A stretch of 27,787 bases of DNA from Bacteroidales bacterium UBA4363 (GCA_002393965.1 DGSL01000011.1:1-27787); one strand, 5' to 3'. Shown: positions 8,263 to 16,809, counted from the first letter of the stretch. Notes: generated by a model from the sequence alone, not told the origin. Translations and numbers: made by a program.

Positions 8263-9621
8263 CTATTTCAAGGTTGCGATTAGTTCCGGTAAAGTTACCA
8301 ATGTCTGTTCTCCGCTTTCCATATCTTTCAGCATGAACTTGTTCTGACGCTTTTCTTCTTCTCCGATAATTGCCGCATACGGAATGCGCTTACTGTCTGC
8401 ATATCCAAGTTGCTTCTTCATTTTGGCTGGCGTTGGATATATTTCGGCAGAGATGCCTGCTTCTCTTATTTGTTTGACATACGGAAGTACATATCGAACC
8501 TCATCCTCGCCAAAGCATACGAACAATACTTTTGTCGTTTCTGCTGTTTCCTTCGGATACAAGTCTAAGGCATTCAGGACATCATAGATCCGATCCGCCC
8601 CAAAAGAAATTCCAACACCAGAAACACCCTGCAGGCCAAATACTCCCGTAAGATTATCATAACGACCTCCACCTGAGATACTTCCCATCTCAACTCCCTT
8701 AGCCTTTACCTCAAAAATGGCTCCCGTGTAATAATTCAGACCACGGGCTAACGTCAAGTCTAACTCGATATCTAACTTCAGAGGAATACTTTTCAGATAT
8801 TCGAAAATTGTCTCCGTCTCTTCTATTCCCTTTTTCCCAATTTCTGATGACTGCAGTTCCTCCTTTAGGACTTCCAGTTTCTCTTCATTGCTTCCACTTA
8901 TTCGGATAATCGGTTGTAACTTTTCAATGGCTTGCTTCGATACCCCTTTCTCTAATAGCTCAGCATTGACATTGTCCAAACCTATCTTATCCAGCTTGTC
9001 AATTGCAACCGTAATATCTACTATTCTGTTCGTTTCTCCAATAGTTTCTGCAATCCCGGCAAGAATTTTCCGATTGTTGACCTTAAGGACGACATCAATT
9101 CCCAATCGGGCAAAAACCTCGTCCTCAATCTGTATCAACTCCACCTCATTCAGGAGAGAATCACTCCCGACGACATCTGCATCACATTGGAAAAATTCCC
9201 GATAACGACCTTTCTGCGGTCGGTCTGCCCTCCATACGGGCTGTATCTGATAACGCTTAAAGGGCATTGTCAGTTCGCCACTGTGCTGTACAACGTATCG
9301 TGCAAATGGAACCGTTAAGTCATAACGCAATCCTTTTTCACTGATAGACCGAATCAAACCGACGCTGTCTTTGCGTGTCAACAGTTCCGTGTCAGCTGAA
9401 GAAAGATAGTCTCCCGAATTCAGTATCTTGAATAAAAGCTTATCACCTTCTTCTCCGTACTTTCCCATCAGGGTGGATAGATTTTCCATTGCTGGCGTCT
9501 CTATCTGCTGAAATCCATACAGCTTATAAACCCCCTTTATCGTTTCAAAAATATAATTTCGTTTCGCCATCTCCTCTGGCGAGAAATCTCGTGTACCCTT
9601 GGGTATCCCTACTTTCTGCAT
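8263..9621 (-). CDS. hisS: Histidine--tRNA ligase
   Basis: A class II aminoacyl-tRNA synthetase of 452 residues that charges tRNA-His using ATP. The N-terminus is the usual [20 protein letters not shown]. Further landmarks are [11 protein letters not shown], the motif 2 region [34 protein letters not shown], and motif 3 [14 protein letters not shown] with [11 protein letters not shown], before an anticodon-binding C-terminal domain ending near ELIATLK. The start is placed at the ATG giving [12 protein letters not shown] because family members begin at this point. An in-frame TTG 39 bp upstream, overlapping the waaA stop, would add 13 unusual residues. The start lies 35 bp after waaA, so it is the last gene of a porP-waaA-hisS unit, with a strong terminator behind it. 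Confidence 0.96.
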   Translation of the reverse strand: MQKVGIPKGTRDFSPEEMAKRNYIFETIKGVYKLYGFQQIETPAMENLSTLMGKYGEEGDKLLFKILNSGDYLSSADTELLTRKDSVGLIRSISEKGLRYDLTVPFARYVVQHSGELTMPFKRYQIQPVWRADRPQKGRYREFFQCDADVVGSDSLLNEVELIQIEDEVFARLGIDVVLKVNNRKILAGIAETIGETNRIVDITVAIDKLDKIGLDNVNAELLEKGVSKQAIEKLQPIIRISGSNEEKLEVLKEELQSSEIGKKGIEETETIFEYLKSIPLKLDIELDLTLARGLNYYTGAIFEVKAKGVEMGSISGGGRYDNLTGVFGLQGVSGVGISFGADRIYDVLNALDLYPKETAETTKVLFVCFGEDEVRYVLPYVKQIREAGISAEIYPTPAKMKKQLGYADSKRIPYAAIIGEEEKRQNKFMLKDMESGEQTLVTLPELIATLK

Positions 9622-9656
9622 AGATAAATGATTTTCTCTGAGTATCGTCTTTTCAA

Positions 9657-10886
9657 TCAAGCGAACAACTCTTTCAGTATCATGTCCGTTGCTCCTCTGT
9701 TTTCACTCACATATTGACCTGAACGCTGACCCTCTGCTGTTCCGTCGGCCAACAACCGGTCCATCACCTTCTCCAGAGACTCATAGTCCCTTATCGAAAA
9801 CGCTCCCTTGACTTTTATCAAGTCTTTAGCCTCCTTAAAGGCATGATAATTAGGACCAAATACTACAGGCATTGCATAAACTGCCGCCTCTAACGTATTA
9901 TGTATGCCGACTCCGAATCCTCCTCCTACGTATGCCACATGTCCGTAATAATACACGGAGGATAGCATTCCGAAATTGTTTATCAGAAGACACTGTTTGT
10001 CTTTGACGGTTTCTTCCGTTGCCTCGGTATATCGCATTATGGTGTCTGGACTATGCTTTTTCTTCCATTGCTCTTCGATCCAGTTTAGATGCGATTCATT
10101 GATCTCGTGCGGTGCAATTAAGAGCTTCACACCTCGCTTATGAGCATACGCGATGAGCAATTCTTCATCTTTGGGCCAGGAACTGCCTGCTACTATAATA
10201 CGTGACCCACTGACAAAAGATTCGACGACCGGAAGCGCTTTGCGCCTTTGCGCTATTTCAACCACCCTGTCAAACCTTGTATCTCCTGCAACGGATACAT
10301 TTTGAATCCCGGAGTTCAGGAGCAATTCCTTTGATTGCTGATCTTGAACAAAGATACGGCGGAAAAGCTTTAAAAGCCGGGTATAAGACCTTCCATACCA
10401 CCTGAAGAAAACCTGATTGGGGCGGAAGTGTGCGGAAACAACATAGACAGGGATATTCTTTGACTTACACCTTCGAAGAAGATTGGGCCAAAACTCGTAT
10501 TTGACGAAAATGGCTGTTTCGGGCTGGACGTATCTTACAAAACGGATAGCGTTCGGTAGCGTATCTAATGGAAGATAACAGATATAGTCTGCATGCTTGT
10601 ATTTCTTCTGAGCTTCATACCCTGACGGAGAAAAGAATGTAAGAAGAATCTTACGCTGGGGATATCGTTCCTTTACTCGTTCTATGATCGGACGCGCCTG
10701 CTCGAATTCTCCATAGGATGCGGCATGAACCCAAAGAATTCCAGTTTTTCCCGCAAGGTTATTTTTCAGATAAGAAAACGATTCTCGCTGTCCTCTATAA
10801 CGTTTTTTTGCTTTCTCATCAAAGAAACTTGCAACGAAAATCAAGAATGCATAGACATAAATCCCGATGTTATACAAAAGCCACAT
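9657..10886 (-). CDS. waaA: 3-deoxy-D-manno-octulosonic acid (Kdo) transferase
   Basis: A GT30-family enzyme (409 residues) that transfers Kdo from CMP-Kdo to lipid IVA at the inner face of the inner membrane, starting the lipopolysaccharide core. An N-terminal membrane anchor spans residues 4-21. [13 protein letters not shown] at 54-66 carries the conserved glutamate (E60) proposed as catalytic base, and [18 protein letters not shown] and the nucleotide-binding [27 protein letters not shown] follow. It starts with ATG 22 bp after a PorP/SprF gene and precedes hisS by 35 bp. Whether it adds one or two Kdo residues cannot be told from the sequence. The pairing with a T9SS gene is noteworthy, since LPS anchors many T9SS cargos in this phylum; that functional link is inference. 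Confidence 0.95.
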   Translation of the reverse strand: MWLLYNIGIYVYAFLIFVASFFDEKAKKRYRGQRESFSYLKNNLAGKTGILWVHAASYGEFEQARPIIERVKERYPQRKILLTFFSPSGYEAQKKYKHADYICYLPLDTLPNAIRFVRYVQPETAIFVKYEFWPNLLRRCKSKNIPVYVVSAHFRPNQVFFRWYGRSYTRLLKLFRRIFVQDQQSKELLLNSGIQNVSVAGDTRFDRVVEIAQRRKALPVVESFVSGSRIIVAGSSWPKDEELLIAYAHKRGVKLLIAPHEINESHLNWIEEQWKKKHSPDTIMRYTEATEETVKDKQCLLINNFGMLSSVYYYGHVAYVGGGFGVGIHNTLEAAVYAMPVVFGPNYHAFKEAKDLIKVKGAFSIRDYESLEKVMDRLLADGTAEGQRSGQYVSENRGATDMILKELFA

Positions 10887-10908
10887 TTGCTGTCAGGAAT
10901 ACTCGACT

Positions 10909-11856
10909 TTAACGACAGAAACGCTTTGGTATGCAGAAGGTATATGCCAACATCAATTCATGTGTGCCATAGTTGTGCGATGCCATCTCGTTCAGAGAAA
11001 GGTTAAATGCATACGCCAATTGGAACTTTCCAAATCGGGCACCCACAATCGGGATCAAAGACAATGGTTGAGCATTCCCCTTGTCCAGACAATGGCGATA
11101 TGATAATTGTGCCCACCACCCAAAGTCAAGATCCGAATTATTCTGCATGTATTTCAGATTGAACTCGGCCTGACGGTGCTCTTTCGTATCAATGTTGAAG
11201 TTCACAGACGGCTCCAACGTACGCTCTCTGCTGAAATCAAAATCATATCCCATAAAGAGAAATGCCGTCAGATATTCATCCGTATAACTGTCGCCCAGCA
11301 TGTCAGGCTGGAACTTGATGATGTTCGTGGCAGATGCTCCGGCAAAAAAACCATAAGAAACATAATAGACACCGAGATTGACATCTGGCATGAATTCGCC
11401 CTCACTGATATTCGCTGGATCATCTACGTTCTCTACCTCATCATATTTGAGATATTTCACCCGGGCACTGATTCCGAATGACAACTGACGGTCTAATTCA
11501 ACTTTCTGACTGTACTTTCCGCCAATACTCATCGGGATATGATAGGCAAACGTAAACTGACCTCCTATATAATTGAACTGTGGAGTATGATCATTATAGA
11601 TATAGCCTCCCAAACCGATGTTCTTGGAATTCAATCTTGTACGGTAGGAAAGCAGATACGTTGACGGACCGTCAGACCCCAACCAGCTCTGTTTTCCGGT
11701 TGCCATCAAATGGGAACATTTGTCTGCACCCGCGACAGCTGGGTTAATCAAGTAGTAATTAAAATGATATTGGTCGTAGATTGGACGCTGTTGAGCGATG
11801 ACGCTCACCGCACTGAAACCAAACAAGGAGACTAATAAAAAAAGGACTTTCTTCAT
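10909..11856 (-). CDS. PorP/SprF family T9SS outer-membrane protein (second copy)
   Basis: A full-length (315-residue) PorP/SprF protein. The signal peptide is residues 1-21, with cleavage before QQRPIYDQYHFNYYLINPAVAGA. Family landmarks include KQSWLG, YLLSYRTRL, IGLGGYIYND, FAYHIPMSIGGKY, LNVNLGVYY-like VNLGVYYVSYGFFAGASATN and a C-terminal barrel strand region ending FCIPKRFCR. I start at the ATG giving MKKVLFLLVSLF; an ATG 33 bp upstream would add 11 residues and lies inside a direct repeat. It is related to, but clearly diverged from, the copy at the left edge. It heads a waaA-hisS unit and has no T9SS substrate gene next to it. The role of an orphan PorP here is not known. Confidence 0.92.
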   Translation of the reverse strand: MKKVLFLLVSLFGFSAVSVIAQQRPIYDQYHFNYYLINPAVAGADKCSHLMATGKQSWLGSDGPSTYLLSYRTRLNSKNIGLGGYIYNDHTPQFNYIGGQFTFAYHIPMSIGGKYSQKVELDRQLSFGISARVKYLKYDEVENVDDPANISEGEFMPDVNLGVYYVSYGFFAGASATNIIKFQPDMLGDSYTDEYLTAFLFMGYDFDFSRERTLEPSVNFNIDTKEHRQAEFNLKYMQNNSDLDFGWWAQLSYRHCLDKGNAQPLSLIPIVGARFGKFQLAYAFNLSLNEMASHNYGTHELMLAYTFCIPKRFCR

Positions 11857-11887
11857 AGTATTAAGATTTTCTACAAGAGAATCTCGC

Positions 11888-11919
11888 ATACTGCCAAACC
11901 TGTTTGTATACTGTCAAAC
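11888..11919. repeat. Two 12-bp direct repeats with 20-bp period in the porP leader
   Basis: ATACTGCCAAAC (11888-11899) and ATACTGTCAAAC (11908-11919) differ at one base and are offset by exactly 20 bp, about two helical turns. On the minus strand they read GTTTGRCAGTAT, lie between the predicted -7 element (11981-11988) and the chosen porP start (11856), and could be a tandem operator or leader-RNA element. Confidence 0.4.
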
Positions 11920-11980
11920 AATCAGAGACATACGACATTCTCACCACCTTGTAGTTCTATCTCCGGATAGAATATCGTTG

Positions 11981-11988
11981 CAAAGTTA
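11981..11988 (-). promoter_or_regulatory. Candidate -7 element for the porP-waaA-hisS unit
   Basis: TAACTTTG on the minus strand matches TAnnTTTG exactly. No good TTTG occurs at the usual -33 distance. Initiation near 11976 would give a leader of about 120 nt that contains the direct repeats. Confidence 0.42.
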
Positions 11989-12046
11989 AATTTTTTTATG
12001 ATATTTGAACCGAAATGAGAAAAAAAATTCGTTTTTTAACATACTA

Positions 12047-12078
12047 ATTTCTGTAAATTACCATGAATACACAGAAAT
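12047..12078. repeat. 8-bp inverted repeat upstream of coaD
   Basis: ATTTCTGT (12047-12054) and ACAGAAAT (12071-12078) form perfect inverted arms separated by 16 bases. The right arm covers the expected -33 position for the coaD promoter, so it could bind a dimeric repressor. AT-rich context makes chance occurrence possible. Confidence 0.3.
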
Positions 12079-12096
12079 CATATTGTAAAAGTTCCT

Positions 12097-12104
12097 TAAA
12101 TTTG
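12097..12104 (+). promoter_or_regulatory. Candidate -7 element for coaD
   Basis: TAAATTTG matches TAnnTTTG exactly and predicts initiation near 12109, about 25 nt before the coaD ATG. No convincing -33 TTTG is present. Confidence 0.5.
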
Positions 12105-12134
12105 TAAAGCACATTACATATACAATAGGTCTTT

Positions 12135-12587
12135 ATGAAAAAAGCTATCTTTCCTGGTTCGTTTGACCCATTTACAATAGGACACTATTCCATCGTACTT
12201 AGGGGGTTAAAACTGTTTGACCATATCACTATTGGCGTTGGGATCAATCAAGCAAAAAAACAATTCTTCCCGATTGAGAAAAGATTGGATCTGATTCGTC
12301 AGGCATTTAAAGACGAAGACCAGATAACAGTTAAGGAATATAATATTTTGACCATCGATTTTGCAAAACAGGAAAACGCTGGGTTTATTCTCAGGGGCAT
12401 ACGGAACTTCAACGATTTCGAATACGAAAAAAACATTGCGGATATCAATAGAAAAGAAGGTGGAATAGAAACGGTCCTCCTTTTTACTCAACCCGAATAC
12501 GAGTCCATCTCTTCTACCATTGTGAGGGACTTTCTGAATTATGACAAAGACGTTTCGTCTTTTATGCCTCCTGGAATCAAACTCTGA
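12135..12587 (+). CDS. coaD: Pantetheine-phosphate adenylyltransferase
   Basis: CoaD (PPAT) transfers AMP from ATP to 4'-phosphopantetheine, forming dephospho-CoA in coenzyme A synthesis in the cytoplasm. The 150-residue length is normal for the family. The nucleotidyltransferase signature [10 protein letters not shown] is at 8-17, with the HxGH-type histidine as H17. The phosphopantetheine/ATP-binding [12 protein letters not shown] is at 87-98 and ISSTIVRD at 125-132. It is one of only two plus-strand genes in the window. It has its own -7 element and runs into a bidirectional terminator shared with the outer-membrane protein gene. Nothing is unusual in the protein. Confidence 0.96.
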   Translation: MKKAIFPGSFDPFTIGHYSIVLRGLKLFDHITIGVGINQAKKQFFPIEKRLDLIRQAFKDEDQITVKEYNILTIDFAKQENAGFILRGIRNFNDFEYEKNIADINRKEGGIETVLLFTQPEYESISSTIVRDFLNYDKDVSSFMPPGIKL

Positions 12588-12601
12588 TTCTTTTCCCAAT
12601 T

Positions 12602-12654
12602 ATAAATAAAAAGAAGAGGCTCAGTAGATTACTGAGCCTCTTCTTTTTATTTAT
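12602..12654. terminator. Bidirectional terminator, 25-bp perfect stem
   Basis: Arms 12602-12626 and 12630-12654 are perfect reverse complements around a 3-base GAT loop. The G/C-rich core (GAGGCTCAGTA) is flanked by A-rich and T-rich ends, so either strand gives a hairpin running into T residues. It ends both coaD (15 bp upstream) and the convergent outer-membrane protein gene (13 bp away). Confidence 0.88.
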
Positions 12655-12666
12655 GAATATTCTGAA

Positions 12667-13308
12667 TTAGAATCTTCTGAGCTTGGTTACGTCTGCGTTT
12701 CTTACGTGATAGCCTTCGTGGCTCCATGCTGTGAACTTGTAACGGATGCCAAGGTTGAAGTCATAGAAACCATAAAGACCATAAGGTGGATAAAGTCCTT
12801 TATTCTCATTCTCGAAGCCGTAGATGTGCTTGCTTGTAACCATCACATAACGTCCTTCCAGATTGATACCCCAGTGCTTGCTGACATTCCATTCTGCAGC
12901 AAGACCCAGAGATGTAAGGAACGTCATGCAGTCATCTGTATCCTCATAGTTCCATTCACCGCCCCATCCGAGACCGGCACCACCGTTCAGGAAGAAGTTG
13001 ATCTTTCTGTGAGTAGAGCTCAACAGGTTGCTCAGGTTGATAGAACCGTAGAGCTGTGTTCCCCAGAATTCGTTCTTAGGACCATTTCCCTTTGGATTGG
13101 TCTCGAAGAGCATACCCTCAACACCGAGTCCGAAGTATGGGCTGAAGCCATATTCCAACTGAGCGCCGTAAGACTGGTTGTAGTCTCCGCCTCTAACCTT
13201 AGAGGTTCCGCCCTTGGCCATGATCGACCAATGGTCATAGTGCTGTGCTGTAGCACCGAATGCAAAAATTGTCAAGAAGACAACTGAAAGAAAAGTAACT
13301 TTTTTCAT
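12667..13308 (-). CDS. Small outer-membrane beta-barrel protein
   Basis: A 213-residue exported protein. The signal peptide MKKVTFLSVVFLTIFAFGATAQ is cleaved before QHYDHW or just within it. The rest consists of short alternating amphipathic strands typical of an OmpA/OmpX-like 8-strand barrel: YGAQLEYGFSPYFGLGVEG, FWGTQLYGSINLSNLL, INFFLNGGAGLGWGG, SLGLAAEWNVSKHWGINLEGRYVMV and a late strand FNLGIRYKF. About 20 extra residues (SHEGYHVRNADVTKLRRF) follow the last strand. The reading frame is open for a further 40 codons upstream, but that extension is basic, AT-rich and contains the -7 element, so the internal ATG is the start. It is monocistronic. Specific function is not recognisable. Confidence 0.85.
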   Translation of the reverse strand: MKKVTFLSVVFLTIFAFGATAQHYDHWSIMAKGGTSKVRGGDYNQSYGAQLEYGFSPYFGLGVEGMLFETNPKGNGPKNEFWGTQLYGSINLSNLLSSTHRKINFFLNGGAGLGWGGEWNYEDTDDCMTFLTSLGLAAEWNVSKHWGINLEGRYVMVTSKHIYGFENENKGLYPPYGLYGFYDFNLGIRYKFTAWSHEGYHVRNADVTKLRRF

Positions 13309-13361
13309 GATTTTATTTGAAATTATTAATTTCTGAATAGTATGAGAACTTAAAATCGGTG

Positions 13362-13369
13362 CAAAAATA
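13362..13369 (-). promoter_or_regulatory. Candidate -7 element for the outer-membrane protein gene
   Basis: TATTTTTG on the minus strand matches TAnnTTTG, with a TTTG 16 bases upstream (13386-13389), which is closer than usual. Initiation near 13357 gives a leader of about 50 nt. Confidence 0.42.
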
Positions 13370-13449
13370 ATTATTTTTTTTAAACCAAAATACACTCTAT
13401 ACTTTTTTCTTGAATATTTTTTTCTCAATCCATACCTTTTGCCATATGA

Positions 13450-14550
13450 TCATGAGAGTTGGTGATTGATGCAAACCCCTGTTTTATACCATTCGTACAA
13501 GCGGTGGATTCCCTCGTCTATCTCAACCTTATGATGCCAGCCGAGAGAATGCAACTTACTGACATCCGTCAGCTTACGCATGGTGCCGTCTGGTTTTGTA
13601 TCATCCCATTTCAACGTACCACGAAATCCGATTTCTCTGACTATTTTTTCCGCCACTTCTCTGATGCTCAGTTCTTTTCCTGTTCCTACGTTGATGTGGC
13701 AGTTCCGGATCTCTCGGACTCCTTTTTTATAGGTATCCTCAAAATCTACGTTCAGCAACACATGGACACTGGCATCCGCCATTTCCTCGCTCCAGAGAAA
13801 CTCTCTCATAGGCTTTCCTGTGCCCCATAGCGTCACGGAGTCCGATTCGATACCATATTTCTTTAGGATATCCACAATCTCTGTCTGTTCACTTTTCCCA
13901 TTTACTCCTTCCACTGGTCGCAGATCCAGGTCTTTCCGAATCTCAGTCCAGTCATCTTCATTCAGGCATTTGGCCAGATGCACCTTACGGATCATCGCCG
14001 GCAGGACATGACTGTTTTCCAGATGGAAATTATCATTCGGCCCGTATAGATTGGTCGGCATGACAGCTATGTAATTCGTTCCATACTGCAGATTGAAACT
14101 CTCACACATCTTGAGTCCTGCGATTTTCGCTATGGCGTACGGTTCATTGGTATATTCCAGCGGAGAAGTCAACAGGACATCCTCTTTCATTGGTTGCGGC
14201 GCTTCACGCGGATAGATACACGTACTCCCTAAGAAGAGCAGTTTCTTTACTCCGTGCCGGAAACTCTCACCGATGACATTCTGTTGTATTTGGAGATTCT
14301 GGTAAATAAAATCTGCCCGATACCGAAGATTGGCCATTATCCCGCCCACATGCGCCGCTGCCAGCACCACGGCATCCGGATGTTCCTCGTCGAAGAACGC
14401 TCGCACCGCTACGCTGTCCAGCAAGTCCAGTTCCTGATGACTGCGGCCGACCAGATTCTCATATCCACGCTGCTTCAGGTTGTTCCATATGGCAGAACCC
14501 ACCAGTCCATGGTGACCGGCAACATAAATCTTACTGTCTTTTTTCAACAT
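13450..14550 (-). CDS. fcl: GDP-L-fucose synthase
   Basis: An extended short-chain dehydrogenase/reductase of 366 residues that epimerises and reduces GDP-4-keto-6-deoxy-D-mannose to GDP-L-fucose with NADPH. The nucleotide-binding GHHGLVGSA is at 12-20, the active-site GSTCIYP around 108-114, and YAIAK (Y138, K142) at 138-142. A roughly 40-residue insertion around 195-236 (NEDDWTEIRKDLDLRPVEG) is one I associate with Bacteroidales homologues and explains the length over the usual 310-320. The gene starts 14 bp after gmd, the preceding enzyme of the pathway, so the two are cotranscribed. GDP-fucose is used for capsule, O-antigen and surface protein O-glycans in this order; the nearest candidate user is the downstream polysaccharide operon. 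Confidence 0.96.
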   Translation of the reverse strand: MLKKDSKIYVAGHHGLVGSAIWNNLKQRGYENLVGRSHQELDLLDSVAVRAFFDEEHPDAVVLAAAHVGGIMANLRYRADFIYQNLQIQQNVIGESFRHGVKKLLFLGSTCIYPREAPQPMKEDVLLTSPLEYTNEPYAIAKIAGLKMCESFNLQYGTNYIAVMPTNLYGPNDNFHLENSHVLPAMIRKVHLAKCLNEDDWTEIRKDLDLRPVEGVNGKSEQTEIVDILKKYGIESDSVTLWGTGKPMREFLWSEEMADASVHVLLNVDFEDTYKKGVREIRNCHINVGTGKELSIREVAEKIVREIGFRGTLKWDDTKPDGTMRKLTDVSKLHSLGWHHKVEIDEGIHRLYEWYKTGVCINHQLS

Positions 14551-14564
14551 GATTATTTCTCTCC

Positions 14565-15650
14565 TTACTCTGCGACCTGAGCCTTCAAGTACAGTTTCTT
14601 GACAAACGTCATGTCATGCTTTACCATGATTTTCACCAATTCGGCAAAAGGCGTCTTCACCGGATTCCATCCCAATTGATTCTTCGCTTTTGTTGGGTCG
14701 CCCAGCAACTGATCCACCTCACACGGACGGAAATACTTCGGATCCACTTCCACCAATACCTTTCCCGACTCCTTGTCTATGCCTTTTTCCTCAACTCCGC
14801 TACCTTCCCATCTCAGTTCGATGCCCGCTTCACGGAATGCCAGCGTACAGAATTCTCTCACCGTATGCATCTCTCCCGTTGCAATTACGAAATCCTCCGG
14901 CTCATCCTGCTGCAGGATAAGCCACATACATTCCACGTAGTCCTTTGCATAACCCCAGTCTCGGCGGGCATCCAGATTACCTAAATACAATTTGTCCTGA
15001 TATCCTTGGGCAATGCGGCAGGCAGCCAGCGTAATCTTGCGAGTCACGAAATTCTCGCCTCGTCGTTCGCTTTCGTGATTGAACAGGATGCCGTTCACGG
15101 CAAACATTCCATAACTCTCTCGATAGTTCTTCACTATCCAGAACCCGTATTGTTTGGCCACTCCGTAAGGCGAACGGGGATAAAAGGGTGTCGTCTCCTT
15201 TTGCGGCACTTCCTGCACCTTGCCGTACAACTCCGAGGTCGATGCCTGATAGATTTTGCACATTTTGTCCAGACCGCAGATTCGAACGGCCTCCAGCAGA
15301 CGGAGAACACCTATCGCATCGTCCTCCGCCGTATATTCCGGCACGTCAAAGGATACCTTCACATGACTCTGGGCTGCCAGATTGTAGATTTCCGTAGGCT
15401 TCACCTCGCTGATGATTCGCACCAAGGAACTGCTGTCCGTCATGTCACCCCAATGCAGGTTCACGAGACGAGACCTTTTCATGTCTCGCACCCATTCGTC
15501 CAGATACAGGTGTTCGATTCTTCCTGTATTGAAGGACGATGAACGCCTCAGCACTCCATGCACATCATACCCCTTTTCTATCAGGAATTCAGCCAGATAG
15601 GAACCGTCCTGTCCGGTAATTCCAGTTATCAGAGCCACGTTTCTTGCCAT
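14565..15650 (-). CDS. gmd: GDP-mannose 4,6-dehydratase
   Basis: A 361-residue SDR enzyme that converts GDP-D-mannose to GDP-4-keto-6-deoxy-D-mannose. [14 protein letters not shown] at 10-23 is the cofactor loop, with [17 protein letters not shown] after it. The catalytic set STSELYGK (T138, E140) and [10 protein letters not shown] (Y162, K166) is complete. NFVTRKIT and [18 protein letters not shown] complete the GMD signature. It is the first gene of the gmd-fcl pair and diverges from manA across 108 bp, so three consecutive steps of fucose-nucleotide supply start from one intergenic region. Phosphomannomutase and mannose-1-phosphate guanylyltransferase are absent from the window. Confidence 0.97.
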   Translation of the reverse strand: MARNVALITGITGQDGSYLAEFLIEKGYDVHGVLRRSSSFNTGRIEHLYLDEWVRDMKRSRLVNLHWGDMTDSSSLVRIISEVKPTEIYNLAAQSHVKVSFDVPEYTAEDDAIGVLRLLEAVRICGLDKMCKIYQASTSELYGKVQEVPQKETTPFYPRSPYGVAKQYGFWIVKNYRESYGMFAVNGILFNHESERRGENFVTRKITLAACRIAQGYQDKLYLGNLDARRDWGYAKDYVECMWLILQQDEPEDFVIATGEMHTVREFCTLAFREAGIELRWEGSGVEEKGIDKESGKVLVEVDPKYFRPCEVDQLLGDPTKAKNQLGWNPVKTPFAELVKIMVKHDMTFVKKLYLKAQVAE

Positions 15651-15673
15651 ACTCTTTTCTGATTATGTTTCTA

Positions 15674-15681
15674 CAAATATA
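15674..15681 (-). promoter_or_regulatory. Candidate -7 element for gmd-fcl
   Basis: TATATTTG on the minus strand matches TAnnTTTG and lies 23 bp before the gmd ATG. The -33 position is not conserved. Confidence 0.45.
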
Positions 15682-15724
15682 AGAATAAAACAAACGAAAA
15701 CGGTCTATTACGGAAAATCTTGAC

Positions 15725-15732
15725 TACATTTG
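15725..15732 (+). promoter_or_regulatory. Candidate -7 element for manA
   Basis: TACATTTG matches TAnnTTTG and lies 26 bp before the manA ATG, back to back with the gmd element 43 bp away. No -33 TTTG is seen. Confidence 0.42.
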
Positions 15733-15758
15733 TCATACTCATTTTGTCTCTGCGACTT

Positions 15759-16799
15759 ATGACGACACTCTATCCACTTCTTTTTGAAAACGACTTCCAC
15801 GATGTGGTGTGGGGAGGAAACCGCCTGAAGCCTTTCAAGAATCTTCCGCCCGACAACGAACCGGTAGGCGAAAGCTGGGAGGTCAGCGCCATCCCTTCCT
15901 GTTCTTCCATCGTACGGAACGGACCCTTGACTGGACGCGACCTCATATCCCTGACTCAAGAATATGCCCAACTCCTACTTGGAGAATCCGTACACAGAAA
16001 ATACGGGACCGACTTCCCACTGCTGGTGAAGTTCATTGATGCTGCCAAAGACCTTTCCATCCAGGTTCATCCCGACGACGACATGGCTCGCTCCCGCCAC
16101 AACTGTTTTGGAAAAACAGAAATGTGGTACGTCATGAAGGCCGAACCGAATGCGCATCTCTTTCTGGGACTCTCACAGTCGATCTCTAAGTACGAGTATG
16201 AGAAACGTGTCGAGGACGGCAGCATCTGCGAGGTGCTGACCAGAATCGATGTCCGCGAAGGCGATGTCTTTTACATTCCTGCTGGACGCATCCACGCCAT
16301 CTGCGGAGGAGTCTTGCTGGCTGAGATACAACAGAGCAGCGACATTACATACCGCATTTTCGACTATAACCGCCCCGGTTTGGACGGCAAACTGCGTCAG
16401 CTTCACGTCCGGGAAGCACGCGACGCCATCGACTATACCGTCCATGACGATTACCGGACACACTACACCCGCCAACGGAACAAACCGGTCATGCTCATCG
16501 ATTCTCCTTTCTTCACCGTCAAACTCCTGGAGACCGACCGACCGTTCCATCGCAAACTGTTCAAGTATGATTCCTTTGTAATCTACACCTGCATTGCCGG
16601 CGACTGTAACATTTCCGTTCGCAGCACTCATGGCTTTGGGAAAGACGTCATGCCTGATTTTCTCAACAGTACCATTCATCTCTCCGAAGGCAACAGCTGC
16701 CTCATTCCCGCAAGCGTCGCCGACTTCGACGTGACGCCCAACAACGAGAATGGAATCACCAAACTGCTGGAAAGCTATATCGACAACAAGAACTATTGA
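15759..16799 (+). CDS. manA: Mannose-6-phosphate isomerase, class I
   Basis: A 346-residue zinc-dependent cupin isomerase that interconverts fructose-6-phosphate and mannose-6-phosphate, the entry to GDP-mannose. The metal ligands are visible: Q102 and H104 in IQVHPDDD, E121 in GKTEMWYV, and H179 in IPAGRIHAI. LLVKFIDAAKDLSIQVHPDD and YNRPGLDGKLRQLH are family landmarks. The ATG giving MTTLYPLLFENDFHDVVWGG is chosen; an in-frame TTG 39 bp upstream lies in the promoter region and would add an unlikely hydrophobic leader. It is divergent from gmd-fcl and convergent with the polysaccharide operon. Its position suggests a role in anabolic GDP-mannose/GDP-fucose supply rather than mannose catabolism. 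Confidence 0.95.
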   Translation: MTTLYPLLFENDFHDVVWGGNRLKPFKNLPPDNEPVGESWEVSAIPSCSSIVRNGPLTGRDLISLTQEYAQLLLGESVHRKYGTDFPLLVKFIDAAKDLSIQVHPDDDMARSRHNCFGKTEMWYVMKAEPNAHLFLGLSQSISKYEYEKRVEDGSICEVLTRIDVREGDVFYIPAGRIHAICGGVLLAEIQQSSDITYRIFDYNRPGLDGKLRQLHVREARDAIDYTVHDDYRTHYTRQRNKPVMLIDSPFFTVKLLETDRPFHRKLFKYDSFVIYTCIAGDCNISVRSTHGFGKDVMPDFLNSTIHLSEGNSCLIPASVADFDVTPNNENGITKLLESYIDNKNY

Positions 16800-16809
16800 A
16801 TCTTTCCTC

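Noticed and set aside
12706..13287. Plus-strand frame of 193 codons opposite the outer-membrane protein gene
   Set aside because: The minus-strand gene has a signal peptide, beta-barrel pattern, promoter and terminator; the opposite frame is a by-product.
13319..13333. GAAATTA-T-TAATTTC palindrome just before the outer-membrane protein start
   Set aside because: All A/T apart from the ends and in an AT-rich leader; easily expected by chance.
13309..13428. N-terminal extension of the small outer-membrane protein by 40 codons
   Set aside because: It would bury a standard signal peptide, is AT-rich and basic, and contains the predicted promoter.
16173..16679. Minus-strand frame of 168 codons opposite manA
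   Set aside because: manA has all metal-binding motifs on the plus strand; the opposite product shows no family features.
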